Source of the DNA: Chloroflexota bacterium
GTDB lineage: Bacteria > Chloroflexota > Limnocylindria > P2-11E
Direction: 5' to 3'
Assembly (NCBI GenBank): GCA_005889275.1
Contig: VBFI01000057.1
Span: forward strand, 1-39,638
Length of the DNA stretch: 39,638 bases
The position numbers and the translations under genes are program-made. A model generated the notes under the pieces. The model did not search any database. It had not been told where the DNA came from and saw only the letters and a program-made list of their open reading frames with translations. Below, piece by piece: positions 7,796-15,211 of this stretch. Every line of letters starts with the position of its first letter. The first letter of the stretch is position 1.

Positions 7796-8764
7796 ATGGT
7801 GCAGGAGCTGACCAGACCGACCTCGCTGCGACGCGGTGCGGCCCCGGATACGGCGTTCGCGTTCCTGGACGGCGAGTTCATCCCCATCCGCGACGCGAAG
7901 GTGAGCGTGCTGACCCACGCCTTCAACTACGGGACCGGCGTGTTCGAGGGCATCCGGGCGTATTGGAACGCCGAGGATGAGCAGCTCTACGGTCTGCATC
8001 TGAAGGAGCACTACCAGCGGCTCCACCGCTCCTGCCGGATCATGCGCATCGGGCTTCCGTACACCGCCGAGGATCTCGTCGGGATCACCCTCGAGCTCCT
8101 GCGCAAATGCAACTACCGCGAAGACGCGTACATCCGTCCGATCGCGTACAAATCCAGCCCGCTCATCGGCGTCCGCCTGCACGACCTCGACGATGCCTTC
8201 ACCGTCTTCGCGGTGCCCTTCGGGACGTATATCGACATCGACCGCGGGATCTCGTGCGGCGTCTCCAGCTGGCGGCGGACCGACGACAACGCGATCCCCG
8301 CGCGGAGCAAGATCACCGGCGCGTACGTGAACGCCGCGCTCGCCAAGACCGAGGCACAGGAGGCCGGCTTCGACGAGGCGATCGTGCTCACCCAGGAGGG
8401 CCACGTGTCCGAGGGCAGCGCCGAGAACCTGTTCCTCGTCCGCGAGGGCATCCTCACGACCCCGCCGGCCAGCGACAACATCCTCGAGGGCATCACCCGA
8501 TCGTCGATCCTGCAGCTCGCCGCGGATGCCGGTGTCCCGACCGCGGTCCGGTCGATCGACCGGACCGAGCTCTACATCGCCGACGAGGTCTTCCTCTGCG
8601 GCACCGGCGCCCAGATCTCGCCGGTGACGAGCATCGATCACCGGACCGTCGGCAAGGGCGAGCCCGGGCCGATCACCCAGAAGCTCAGCCACACCTACTT
8701 CGACGCGGTGCGCGGCAGAGCTCCGCGGTACCGGAGCTGGGTCACGCCCGTCTACAAGCGGTGA
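7796..8764 (+). CDS. ilvE: Branched-chain amino acid aminotransferase
   Basis: A cytoplasmic PLP enzyme of fold type IV (322 residues) that interconverts Leu, Ile and Val with their 2-oxo acids, using glutamate/2-oxoglutarate. The N-terminal signature LTHAFNYGTGVFEGIRAYW lies at residues 39-57. The likely Schiff-base lysine is K172 in ARSKITGAYVN. The class-IV aminotransferase signature around EAIVLTQEGHVSEGSAENLF follows. I chose ATG 7796 because AGGAG lies seven bases upstream; the longer ORF from 7661 has no support. The stop overlaps the start of the next small gene by four bases. Length and motifs are normal for the short, bacterial IlvE group. D-amino-acid aminotransferase is a less likely alternative. 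Confidence 0.95.
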   Translation: MVQELTRPTSLRRGAAPDTAFAFLDGEFIPIRDAKVSVLTHAFNYGTGVFEGIRAYWNAEDEQLYGLHLKEHYQRLHRSCRIMRIGLPYTAEDLVGITLELLRKCNYREDAYIRPIAYKSSPLIGVRLHDLDDAFTVFAVPFGTYIDIDRGISCGVSSWRRTDDNAIPARSKITGAYVNAALAKTEAQEAGFDEAIVLTQEGHVSEGSAENLFLVREGILTTPPASDNILEGITRSSILQLAADAGVPTAVRSIDRTELYIADEVFLCGTGAQISPVTSIDHRTVGKGEPGPITQKLSHTYFDAVRGRAPRYRSWVTPVYKR

Positions 8765-8988
8765 CCGCGAAGAAGAGACCGAGCGCCGACAACCCCATCC
8801 GTCGGATCGCGCGCGCGATCGACGCCGCCGGCCGGGATGCCGACCTCGCTCGAAGGAGTGCCAGCGACCCGGAGTTCCGTCGCCGTATCCAAGCCGATCG
8901 TCGCGGGACCCTTTCGTCGTTCCGGACGGTCCGTCACGCGCTGGCTGACCGCGAGAAGATCGAGAAGGCGAAAAAGAAGAAGAGCTAG
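8761..8988 (+). CDS. Small basic hypothetical protein
   Basis: A 75-residue protein starting with GTG at 8761-8763, which overlaps the ilvE stop (GTGA). The overlap points to translational coupling with ilvE. It is rich in Arg, Ala and Asp, with a lysine-rich C-terminus (EKIEKAKKKKS), and is probably helical and soluble. I recognise no domain; the central stretch SDPEFRRRIQADRRGTLSSF has an amphipathic look. Its stop lies 4 bp from the stop of the convergent LCP gene. Support for its being real is the coupling, the open frame and the codon pattern; function is unknown. Confidence 0.6.
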   Translation: MTAKKRPSADNPIRRIARAIDAAGRDADLARRSASDPEFRRRIQADRRGTLSSFRTVRHALADREKIEKAKKKKS

Positions 8989-8992
8989 CGCG

Positions 8993-10618
8993 TCAGCGCG
9001 CGAGGTCGGTCGCGAGGCCGCGGAAATCCGATCCGACGCGGACGACGATGTCGGCCGACGTTTGCTCGCCCGAAGGCAGCGCGTCGACCGGGAGACCGCC
9101 GAGCTGTGAGGCGAGCGCGTTGGCCGTGTAGCGCTTCGCTCCGTTGCGGACAAGCACCGCGGAGCGCGCGGATGATCCGTTCGTGACGATCGAGACGCTG
9201 AACGCCCGCTCCGCGAGCCGGTCCGCGACGCTTTGGGCCATCCCGGCGCGCCCTCCGCTGTTGCGGATCTCGATCGATGCTCCCTCCGCCTTGACCTGCG
9301 GGTCGTAGAAGATCGTCGCCGCGAACTCGCGCACCTTGGCCGCGTCGGGCAGCAGGAAGAAGCCGTTCTCGCCGCCCGAGTAGGTCAGCTCGCAATGCGG
9401 GTAGTCCCCGCCGCAGGGGTAGAGGACATCGCTGCGTATCGAGTCGCCCGGGATGCCCGACCCGAACCGCGCGAGGGGGATCACGTTGGCCGGGTCGAAG
9501 TTCGTCTGGACCGCGCTGCCGACGTGATCGAGGATCCCGGGAAGCCCGCGGAGCATGTCGTTCTCGGTGAGCTTGATACGCAGCGCCCCGATGACCTGCT
9601 GCTGCCGCGCGGCGCGGCTGTAGTCGTTGCTATCGTGCCGGGAGCGCGCGTACCGGAGCGCGACGTCGCCGTCCATCACCTGCGGTCCGGCGGCGATGTC
9701 GATCCGCTCGACACCGTAGTCCGCGGTGGGGTAGTACTCGTCGCGAAGCGGACGCTTCACGTCCACGACCACCCCGCCCACGGTGTTGACGATCTTCGTG
9801 AACGCATCGAAGTCGACGAGCGCATACGAATTGATCCGGATCCCGAGCAGGTCCTCGACCACCTTTCGCGCGAGGTCCGGCCCGCCGAGTGCGTATGCCG
9901 CGTTGATCTTGTCGACGAGGACACCGGGCCGGTTGATATAGATGTCGCGCGGCAACGAGAGCATCGCCGCCGTCCTGTTCATCGGATCGAGGCTGAGGAC
10001 GATCATCGTGTCGGTGTTCTGAGTGGTCGGGTCGCCCGCCCGCGAGTCGATGCCCAGGAGCAGGACGTTGAGGCGTTCCTGCCCCGTCCACGCCGCCGGC
10101 GCGGACTCCTGACCCGAGCCGGGTCCGGTGAGGGGCTGCTGCGCGAGCGGCGCGAAGACCTTGGCGAAGAATCCGGCCCACGGCGCCGATCCGCGGTACG
10201 CGGTGGCATAGAAGCCGACGAGCGACAGGCACACCACTCCGAGCAACGCGTAGTCGACGAGGCGGCGGCCGCCGAGCGATCCCACGTCGCGCAGCTTCCC
10301 CGCGAAGGCGTCGGCGACGGTGAAGAGGTGATACGTGAAGAACGCGCCGGCCACTAGGAAGGTGAAGGCCGGCGCGTTTCGGAGCACGAGCGAGGTGAGG
10401 GGATCGGCGATCGCGATGAACGCCCCGCTGAGCAGGACGACAAAGATCGGGACGAGGATCATGAGGATCCCCCTGACCCATCGGCCGTGATACATCTGTC
10501 CAAGACCAGGGAGAAGGCCCGAGAGCACGGCGGCGAAGCCCGGAGAGCCGCTCACCCGAGACCTGCGGAGCATGCGGGCGCGAGGCGTGCTGCCCTGCGG
10601 TGCTCCCCGATTCGACAT
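8993..10618 (-). CDS. LytR-CpsA-Psr (LCP) family protein with N-terminal membrane domain
   Basis: A 541-residue membrane protein. Residues about 26-140 form three to four helices beginning with the motif LSGLLPGLGQMYHGRWVRG. The LCP domain follows (about 184-345), with NVLLLGIDSR, the catalytic-site stretch AMLSLPRDIYI, KINAAYALGG and LRYARSRHDSNDYSRAARQQ. These Arg and Asp residues bind pyrophosphate and Mg in known LCP enzymes. The C-terminal part (about 430-535) resembles the LytR_C domain. LCP enzymes transfer glycopolymers from lipid carriers to the cell wall or make related phosphodiester links. The PGLGQ-type N-terminal membrane domain is a form I associate with Chloroflexota. The ATG start is at 10616-10618; the gene is convergent with ilvE and the small gene after it. 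Confidence 0.92.
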   Translation of the reverse strand: MSNRGAPQGSTPRARMLRRSRVSGSPGFAAVLSGLLPGLGQMYHGRWVRGILMILVPIFVVLLSGAFIAIADPLTSLVLRNAPAFTFLVAGAFFTYHLFTVADAFAGKLRDVGSLGGRRLVDYALLGVVCLSLVGFYATAYRGSAPWAGFFAKVFAPLAQQPLTGPGSGQESAPAAWTGQERLNVLLLGIDSRAGDPTTQNTDTMIVLSLDPMNRTAAMLSLPRDIYINRPGVLVDKINAAYALGGPDLARKVVEDLLGIRINSYALVDFDAFTKIVNTVGGVVVDVKRPLRDEYYPTADYGVERIDIAAGPQVMDGDVALRYARSRHDSNDYSRAARQQQVIGALRIKLTENDMLRGLPGILDHVGSAVQTNFDPANVIPLARFGSGIPGDSIRSDVLYPCGGDYPHCELTYSGGENGFFLLPDAAKVREFAATIFYDPQVKAEGASIEIRNSGGRAGMAQSVADRLAERAFSVSIVTNGSSARSAVLVRNGAKRYTANALASQLGGLPVDALPSGEQTSADIVVRVGSDFRGLATDLAR

Positions 10619-10653
10619 GGGACCCGTAGCGTACGAGACTCGGAGGCCCGTAG

Positions 10654-11145
10654 ATGGAGCGCCCGCTTCCGGCTGACTCCGCGACCCTGCGCGGCGCGCG
10701 TGCCGTCGGCGTCGTCTGCGCGACCCTCTTCTTCCTGCCGGTGATCCTCGCGATCGCCTTCCCGTCGGCGTTCCTCTTCGCGCCCTATCACCGCATCTAC
10801 GAGCGGATGATCGCCTCCGTCCTTCTCGCGCTCGGCCTCGGTCTGCTCCTCGCGATCCGCGACCCCGTCCGCAACGCGGGCGTGTTTGCGGTCGTCGGTC
10901 TCGTCACCGGCGTCCTCGGCGCGTCGATCGTCTACGCGCTGCTCGTCGACGGAGCGGATCCGCTGCACTGGGTCGCCCAGATACCGATCCTCGCGGCGAT
11001 CAGCGTGACGCTCGTGGTCACCTACACGCGGCTGCGCCGGCCACACCCGGTCGTGGTGCGCATCGTCGTCGCGGCGGTCGTGCTCTTGCCGTTCGCGTTC
11101 TTCCTGCAGGACCTCGCGTACGCGGCGTTCGTCGCGGGACGCTGA
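10654..11145 (+). CDS. Hypothetical integral membrane protein
   Basis: A 163-residue protein with about four to five hydrophobic helices (near 17-40, 50-68, 75-98, 108-122 and 130-155). No family is recognised and there are no conserved catalytic residues. The ATG start has GGAG about ten bases upstream. It precedes the ABC ATPase gene by 7 bases, so it is probably co-transcribed with the ABC export pair and could be an accessory membrane part of it, but that is only context. It is divergent from the LCP gene, with a gap of 35 bp that must hold both promoters. Confidence 0.75.
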   Translation: MERPLPADSATLRGARAVGVVCATLFFLPVILAIAFPSAFLFAPYHRIYERMIASVLLALGLGLLLAIRDPVRNAGVFAVVGLVTGVLGASIVYALLVDGADPLHWVAQIPILAAISVTLVVTYTRLRRPHPVVVRIVVAAVVLLPFAFFLQDLAYAAFVAGR

Positions 11146-11152
11146 GGTCGGC

Positions 11153-11911
11153 ATGCCGGCCATCGTGCAAGTCCAGGACCTGCGGAAGCGCTACGGCGAG
11201 ATCGAAGCGGTGCGCGGGATCACCTTCTCCGTCGAGCGGGGTGAGGTCTTCGGGATGCTCGGGCCGAACGGCGCGGGGAAGACGACGACCGTCGAGATCC
11301 TCGAGGGTCTCCGCCGCGCCGACGGCGGTTCGGCGACCGTCGCGGGGATCGATGTGTTTCGCGATCCGTCCGGCGTCAAGCGGCGGATCGGTGTCCAGCT
11401 GCAGGCGAGCGCGTTTCCCGAGCACCTCACGGCGAAGGAGACCGTCGAGTTCTTCGCGGCGTGCTACGACCTGACCGTCGACGCGATGGCGCTCCTGCGG
11501 TCGGTCGAACTCGAGGAGCGCGCCGGCCAGCTGCAGGAAAAGCTCTCCGGCGGCCAGCGTCAGCGCCTGTCGATCGCGACGGCCCTCGTGAACACCCCGG
11601 AGGTCCTGTTCCTCGACGAGCCGACCACGGGCCTCGATCCGCAGGCCCGGCGCAACCTCTGGGACCTCATCCAGGCGATCCGCGATCGGGGCACGACGGT
11701 CTTCCTGACGACGCACTACCTCGACGAGGCCGAGGTCCTCTGTGACCGCGTCGCGATCATGGACGAGGGGCGCATCGTCGCCCTCGACCCGCCGCAAAAG
11801 CTCATCGGCGACCTGCTGTCCCGCGGGTTCAGCAAGCCGACGGTCCAGCAGCAGGCGAGCCTCGAGGACGTCTTCCTCGATCTCACCGGTCACGAGCTGC
11901 GCGACGCATGA
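11153..11911 (+). CDS. ABC transporter ATP-binding protein (ABC-2 type exporter)
   Basis: A 252-residue cytoplasmic ATPase. Walker A is GPNGAGKTTT (residues 38-47), the signature is LSGGQRQR (about 129-136), Walker B is VLFLDEPTTGLD (about 148-159) and the switch His is in TTHYLDEAE. This pattern (CcmA/NatA/DrrA type) belongs to exporters that pair with an ABC-2 membrane protein. The C-terminal tail ending SLEDVFLDLTGHELRDA is typical for the group. The stop overlaps the permease start (ATGA at 11908). Likely cargo (drug, lipid or Na+) cannot be read from sequence. Confidence 0.93.
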   Translation: MPAIVQVQDLRKRYGEIEAVRGITFSVERGEVFGMLGPNGAGKTTTVEILEGLRRADGGSATVAGIDVFRDPSGVKRRIGVQLQASAFPEHLTAKETVEFFAACYDLTVDAMALLRSVELEERAGQLQEKLSGGQRQRLSIATALVNTPEVLFLDEPTTGLDPQARRNLWDLIQAIRDRGTTVFLTTHYLDEAEVLCDRVAIMDEGRIVALDPPQKLIGDLLSRGFSKPTVQQQASLEDVFLDLTGHELRDA

Positions 11912-13002
11912 GGCAGACCTACCGCCTCACCTCGATGCTGTTGCGCGCGTACGTCCGTGACCGGATCGCCCTCTTCTTCAGTCTCATCGTCCCGCTCATG
12001 CTCATGGTGATCTTCGGGTACTTGAACCTCGGCGATTTCGGCCGCGTCTCCATTGCCGTCGACGACCAGGCGAAGAACGCCGCCAGCCAGCAGCTCACCG
12101 GGGTGCTCCGCGGCATCGGCACGCTGCAGGTCGCCGAGCTCTCGACGGACGAGGCGCTGGGCAAATTGCGACGGACTGAGCTCGACATGCTCGTCGTGAT
12201 CCCAGGCGACTTCACGATCGCGCCGGCGCGCCCGGGTCAGGCGGTGCCGCAGCTCATCGTCTACGGGGACGACGCGCGGCCGCAGCAGGTCGCGGTGGGC
12301 CGTTCGATCATCACCGCGGTCATCGACCGCCTGTCGTTCGCGGTGACCCAGACGGCGCCGGTCGTGGGAGTGAAGGACGAGTCGGTACAGGGCGTCCGGC
12401 TGCGCTATGTGGACTTTCTCGTCCCCGGGATCCTCGGCGTGAACATCATGCAGCTGGCGGTCTTCTCGGTCGCGTTCGCGCTCGTGGCCGACAAGCAGCG
12501 CGGCGTGCTCCGCCGGATCATGGCCACCCCCGTCCGCATCACCAACCTCCTGACCGCTCACGTCCTGACGCGGCTCGTCATCGCCACCGGCCAGGTCGCG
12601 GTGCTGCTCCTCGTCGCCCTTCTGCTCTTCAACGTCACGATCGTCGGTGGGCTCGTTCCGCTCGTGGCCGTCGCGCTCCTCGGGACGATCCTCTTCCTCA
12701 CGATCGGCTTCGCCCTCGCCGGCTGGGCGCAGACCGAGAACCAGGTGCCGGCGATCGCGCAGCTCATCACGCTCCCGCAGTTCTTCTTCTCCGGTGTGTT
12801 CTTCTCGAAGAACGCCGCGCCGGAGGCGATCCGGCCGATCACGAACCTGCTCCCGTTGACGTTCCTGAACGACGCGCTTCGCGAGATCAGCGTGCAAGGC
12901 GCGACGCTCTGGGACGTGCGCACGCAGATCCTCGGGCTCGTCGTCTGGATCGTCCTGGGATTCCTGCTGGCGGTCCGCCTGTTCCGGTTCGAGCGCTTCT
13001 AG
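11908..13002 (+). CDS. ABC-2 type transporter permease
   Basis: A 364-residue membrane partner of the preceding ATPase. One helix lies near the N-terminus (about 22-42), followed by an extracellular domain of about 130 residues, then five helices from about residue 170 to the end. This is the ABC2_membrane_3 layout. The conserved stretch PQFFFSGVFFSKNAAPEAIRPI is the usual ABC-2 motif before the last helices. The start ATG overlaps the ATPase stop. It ends with TAG at 13000-13002, overlapping the stop of the convergent Nudix gene by two bases (CTAG). Confidence 0.92.
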   Translation: MRQTYRLTSMLLRAYVRDRIALFFSLIVPLMLMVIFGYLNLGDFGRVSIAVDDQAKNAASQQLTGVLRGIGTLQVAELSTDEALGKLRRTELDMLVVIPGDFTIAPARPGQAVPQLIVYGDDARPQQVAVGRSIITAVIDRLSFAVTQTAPVVGVKDESVQGVRLRYVDFLVPGILGVNIMQLAVFSVAFALVADKQRGVLRRIMATPVRITNLLTAHVLTRLVIATGQVAVLLLVALLLFNVTIVGGLVPLVAVALLGTILFLTIGFALAGWAQTENQVPAIAQLITLPQFFFSGVFFSKNAAPEAIRPITNLLPLTFLNDALREISVQGATLWDVRTQILGLVVWIVLGFLLAVRLFRFERF

Positions 13003-13598
13003 GGCCGGCTCTCCAGCGCGTCCGCGACCGCCCGATGGACGACGGCGCGGAAGCGACCCCAGTCGGCCCAGTCGCCACCGATCACGTCCGCGGGCGCGCT
13101 CGCGATCCGCTCCAGGCGGTCGGCGACCGAGCGCAGCTCGGACGGAGCGATCTCGATGTACTCCTCTATCTGCTCATGCTCGTCGCGGGCGCCGAGGGTG
13201 CCGCCGGTCTCGTCGAGGAGGAACGCGAACGTATGGAAGATCGGCTCACCGTCGGGCGCAGACACCGGCCGGTACGCGATCTGGGCCAGGAAGCGGGGGA
13301 CCTCGACGCGGAGCCCGGTCTCCTCGGCGGTCTCTCTACGAAGCGCATCGAGGATCGGCTCGCCGTGATCGATGCCCCCCGTCGGCAGCCGGTAGGCCCC
13401 GCGCGGGTAGAAGGTCTTTATAGATAGGAGGAGCTTGCCGCTCGGACGGCGCAGGACCATGCACACCTCGCCCGCGCGGTCCGGCCGGCGGATGGGGTCG
13501 AAGAAGGCGTCGTGGATCGTCGCGTCGATCCGCAGCGGCTCGCCGAAACGCCGCGAGAGCGCGGCGATCTCGGCGCGCTGTGAAGGCAGGAGCTCCAC
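12999..13598 (-). CDS. NUDIX hydrolase
   Basis: A 199-residue cytoplasmic hydrolase of nucleoside-diphosphate-linked compounds. The Nudix box is complete: GGIDHGEPILDALRRETAEE followed by TGL (about residues 92-114), with the catalytic Glu residues in RETAEE. A strand before it (AGEVCMVLRRPSGKLLLSIKT) is the normal Nudix beta entry. The start is GTG at 13596-13598, nine bases after the stop of the lipoprotein gene on the same strand. The exact substrate is not known; no specific subfamily motif is seen. Confidence 0.9.
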   Translation of the reverse strand: MELLPSQRAEIAALSRRFGEPLRIDATIHDAFFDPIRRPDRAGEVCMVLRRPSGKLLLSIKTFYPRGAYRLPTGGIDHGEPILDALRRETAEETGLRVEVPRFLAQIAYRPVSAPDGEPIFHTFAFLLDETGGTLGARDEHEQIEEYIEIAPSELRSVADRLERIASAPADVIGGDWADWGRFRAVVHRAVADALESRP

Positions 13599-13607
13599 GC
13601 CGCAACG

Positions 13608-14459
13608 CTAGCGTTCGATGACCGAGCGAACCTTTCCGTCGTCGGCGCCGAGTCGAACTTCGATCTCGTGCGGCGCGGGTCCGGTCTTCTGCGCGGCGAT
13701 GATGACCCACGCGTCAGCATCGAGCCGCGCGCTGCCGACGATCGCGCCGACCGGCACGCCCGCGCGTGTGGTGGGTTCGGGCCGGCCCTGCAGCCACCGC
13801 GCGAGGCGCCCATCGTCGTAGGCGCGATCGATCGCGACGCCCGCGGATAGGTAAGGATCGCCGCGCCCTCCGACGCGCAGCGGCGATGTCGCTTGCACCA
13901 CGTTCGTCGCGGCTCCTTCCGCGAGCGTGAACGAGCCCACGACGTCGAGCGGCCCTGTCGGCGCGGGGCGTGTGCCCGCAAAGCCGCCGTTGACCATGCC
14001 ATCCCACACCCATCGCGTCCGAAGCGTGGTTTTGGCGGCCATCGTCTCGACGAATTCGGCGGCCGGGCACGCGACCCCTCCCCAGATCTTTGCGAGGTTC
14101 CAGTGCTCCTCGACGACGAAGTTCGCGTACGTCTCGCCATTCCTCAGCGCCCAGGACTTGAAGCCGCCCAGCGCCCCCGACCATTGTCTCCCGGCGTCGG
14201 GCTGCGCCGGGCGGGCCAGCACGTTCCCGGGAACCTTGCAGCCCGATCCCCGCCATTTCACGTCGTAGTCGTTCGTGTTCTCGATGACGAGTGTCGCCCA
14301 GAGAAGATCGCCAGGCATGATCTCGCCATGGTCGAGCTCCAAGGTGAGGCGCACGCCGTCTTTCGTTACAGAGGCCGGCGTCGGAGATCCGGCGACCGGG
14401 CCGGCGCAGCCGAGGGCGACAAGGACAGACGCAACAAGGATCGCTGCCCTCCGGATCAC
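13608..14459 (-). CDS. Hypothetical lipoprotein
   Basis: A 283-residue predicted secreted lipoprotein of unknown function. From GTG at 14457-14459 it begins VIRRAAILVASVLVALGCAG, a signal peptide with lipobox ALGC. The mature part has a beta-rich N-terminal region (TKDGVRLTLELDHGEIMPGDLLWATLVIENTN...) that looks like an immunoglobulin-like fold of the kind often seen in BsuPI or protease-inhibitor-like proteins, and then a variable tail. I reject the longer frame to 14567, because its first 36 codons are the complement of the T-box core at 14516-14557. It probably forms an operon with the Nudix gene. The start site is not certain; weak Shine-Dalgarno. Confidence 0.7.
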   Translation of the reverse strand: MIRRAAILVASVLVALGCAGPVAGSPTPASVTKDGVRLTLELDHGEIMPGDLLWATLVIENTNDYDVKWRGSGCKVPGNVLARPAQPDAGRQWSGALGGFKSWALRNGETYANFVVEEHWNLAKIWGGVACPAAEFVETMAAKTTLRTRWVWDGMVNGGFAGTRPAPTGPLDVVGSFTLAEGAATNVVQATSPLRVGGRGDPYLSAGVAIDRAYDDGRLARWLQGRPEPTTRAGVPVGAIVGSARLDADAWVIIAAQKTGPAPHEIEVRLGADDGKVRSVIER

Positions 14460-14515
14460 ACACTCAATAACCTCGAACACGGGGAAGGGTTCGACCACGC
14501 GGGAAAACCGCGCAA

Positions 14516-14557
14516 TGAGTGGGGCGCGAGGCTCGCGCCAACTCGGGTGGTACCGCG
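14516..14557 (+). promoter_or_regulatory. Orphan T-box core (stem III plus antiterminator motif)
   Basis: About 42 bases (GAGTGGGGCGCGAGGCTCGC, CAACTCGGG, then TGGTACCGCG at 14548-14557) match the ileS T-box core at 15977-16017 almost base for base, with one inserted G. It includes the GGCGCG/CGCGCC hairpin and the T-box bulge that binds an uncharged tRNA 3' end. Unlike the ileS copy, it is not followed by a terminator or by a plus-strand gene: the minus-strand GGDEF gene ends at 14564, 7 bp on. Small hairpins upstream (near 14474-14493 and 14499-14512) might be other stems. It is either a relic or an unexplained element. Confidence 0.7.
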
Positions 14558-14563
14558 CGCCGG

Positions 14564-15181
14564 TCATTCACGGTCGTACTTCCGGAGCACGTCTTCGAGA
14601 CCTTCGCGGAGCAGCACGGCTTCTTTGGTCTTCTTGCGCTCGGCAAGCGCCTTGAGGCGCGCCAGCTGCGCGACGCTGTAATAGGAGGACTTCAGCACCA
14701 TGTCCTCGGCCGGTGGCAGACCGACGGCGTTGCCGCCCTGTTCCTTCGCCGCGTAGAGGGCGAGGTCTGCCTTGCGCAGCAGCTGCTCAGCGGTCCTCGC
14801 GTCTCGCGGCGCGTTCGCCACCCCGATCGTCGCCGTCGCCCGGTATCGGGCTGGCACCGCCTTCCGGAGCGAGGCCACGAGCTCGGCGCGGATCCGCTCG
14901 GCGCGCAGGAACGCCGCCTCGAGCGACACGGCCGGCGCGAGAAGCGAGAACTCGTCGCCCCCGATCCGCGCGAACGCCCACCCCTCCTTCTTCGCCGTGG
15001 CGGTGAGCGTTCGCATGGCCGAGGCGATCGCCGCGTCGCCGAGCGCGCGCCCGCCCCGCTCGTTCAGCGTCACCAGATCGTCGAGGTCGACGAGCAGGAT
15101 CGACGCGCCGTTCGCCCCGGTGAGGGCCTTCTCGACCGCCGCGAGGAACTCCGGCTTCGCCACCGCTTTGTTTCCGGCCAT
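14564..15181 (-). CDS. GGDEF-domain protein with C-terminal ribbon-helix-helix tail
   Basis: A 205-residue soluble protein with no membrane segment or sensor domain. Residues 10-150 form a GGDEF domain: the metal-binding Asp lies in ILLVDLDDL (28-36), and the signature RIGGDEF is intact (72-78). There is no RxxD inhibitory site just before it. This suggests diguanylate cyclase activity, making c-di-GMP from GTP. Residues 161-203 (KSSYYSVAQLARLKALAERK, then EAVLLREGLEDVL) match the strand-helix-helix pattern of CopG-type DNA-binding proteins. The fusion is unusual. The start is ATG at 15179-15181, without a Shine-Dalgarno and just after an AT-rich box, so the mRNA may be almost leaderless; GTG a few codons on is an alternative. 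Confidence 0.85.
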   Translation of the reverse strand: MAGNKAVAKPEFLAAVEKALTGANGASILLVDLDDLVTLNERGGRALGDAAIASAMRTLTATAKKEGWAFARIGGDEFSLLAPAVSLEAAFLRAERIRAELVASLRKAVPARYRATATIGVANAPRDARTAEQLLRKADLALYAAKEQGGNAVGLPPAEDMVLKSSYYSVAQLARLKALAERKKTKEAVLLREGLEDVLRKYDRE

Positions 15182-15211
15182 ATATACGGGCAAGATATAT
15201 ATGTGTTGGCA
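15182..15211. promoter_or_regulatory. AT-rich divergent promoter gap (GGDEF / deaminase)
   Basis: The 30 bp between the two diverging starts contain an AT box (ATATATAT, 15195-15202) and another at the left edge (TATATA, 15181-15186), which stand out in this GC-rich sequence. The right-hand box can serve as a -10 in both directions and would give very short or absent leaders on both genes. The two boxes also form a loose inverted pattern, which could be a binding site for the ribbon-helix-helix tail of the GGDEF protein. That last point is inference. Confidence 0.55.

Noticed and set aside
14460-14567. N-terminal extension of the lipoprotein gene to 14567, with RYHPSWREPRA
   Set aside because: The same peptide appears opposite the ileS T-box (minus frame near 15980-16015); it is the complement of the T-box core, not protein-coding.
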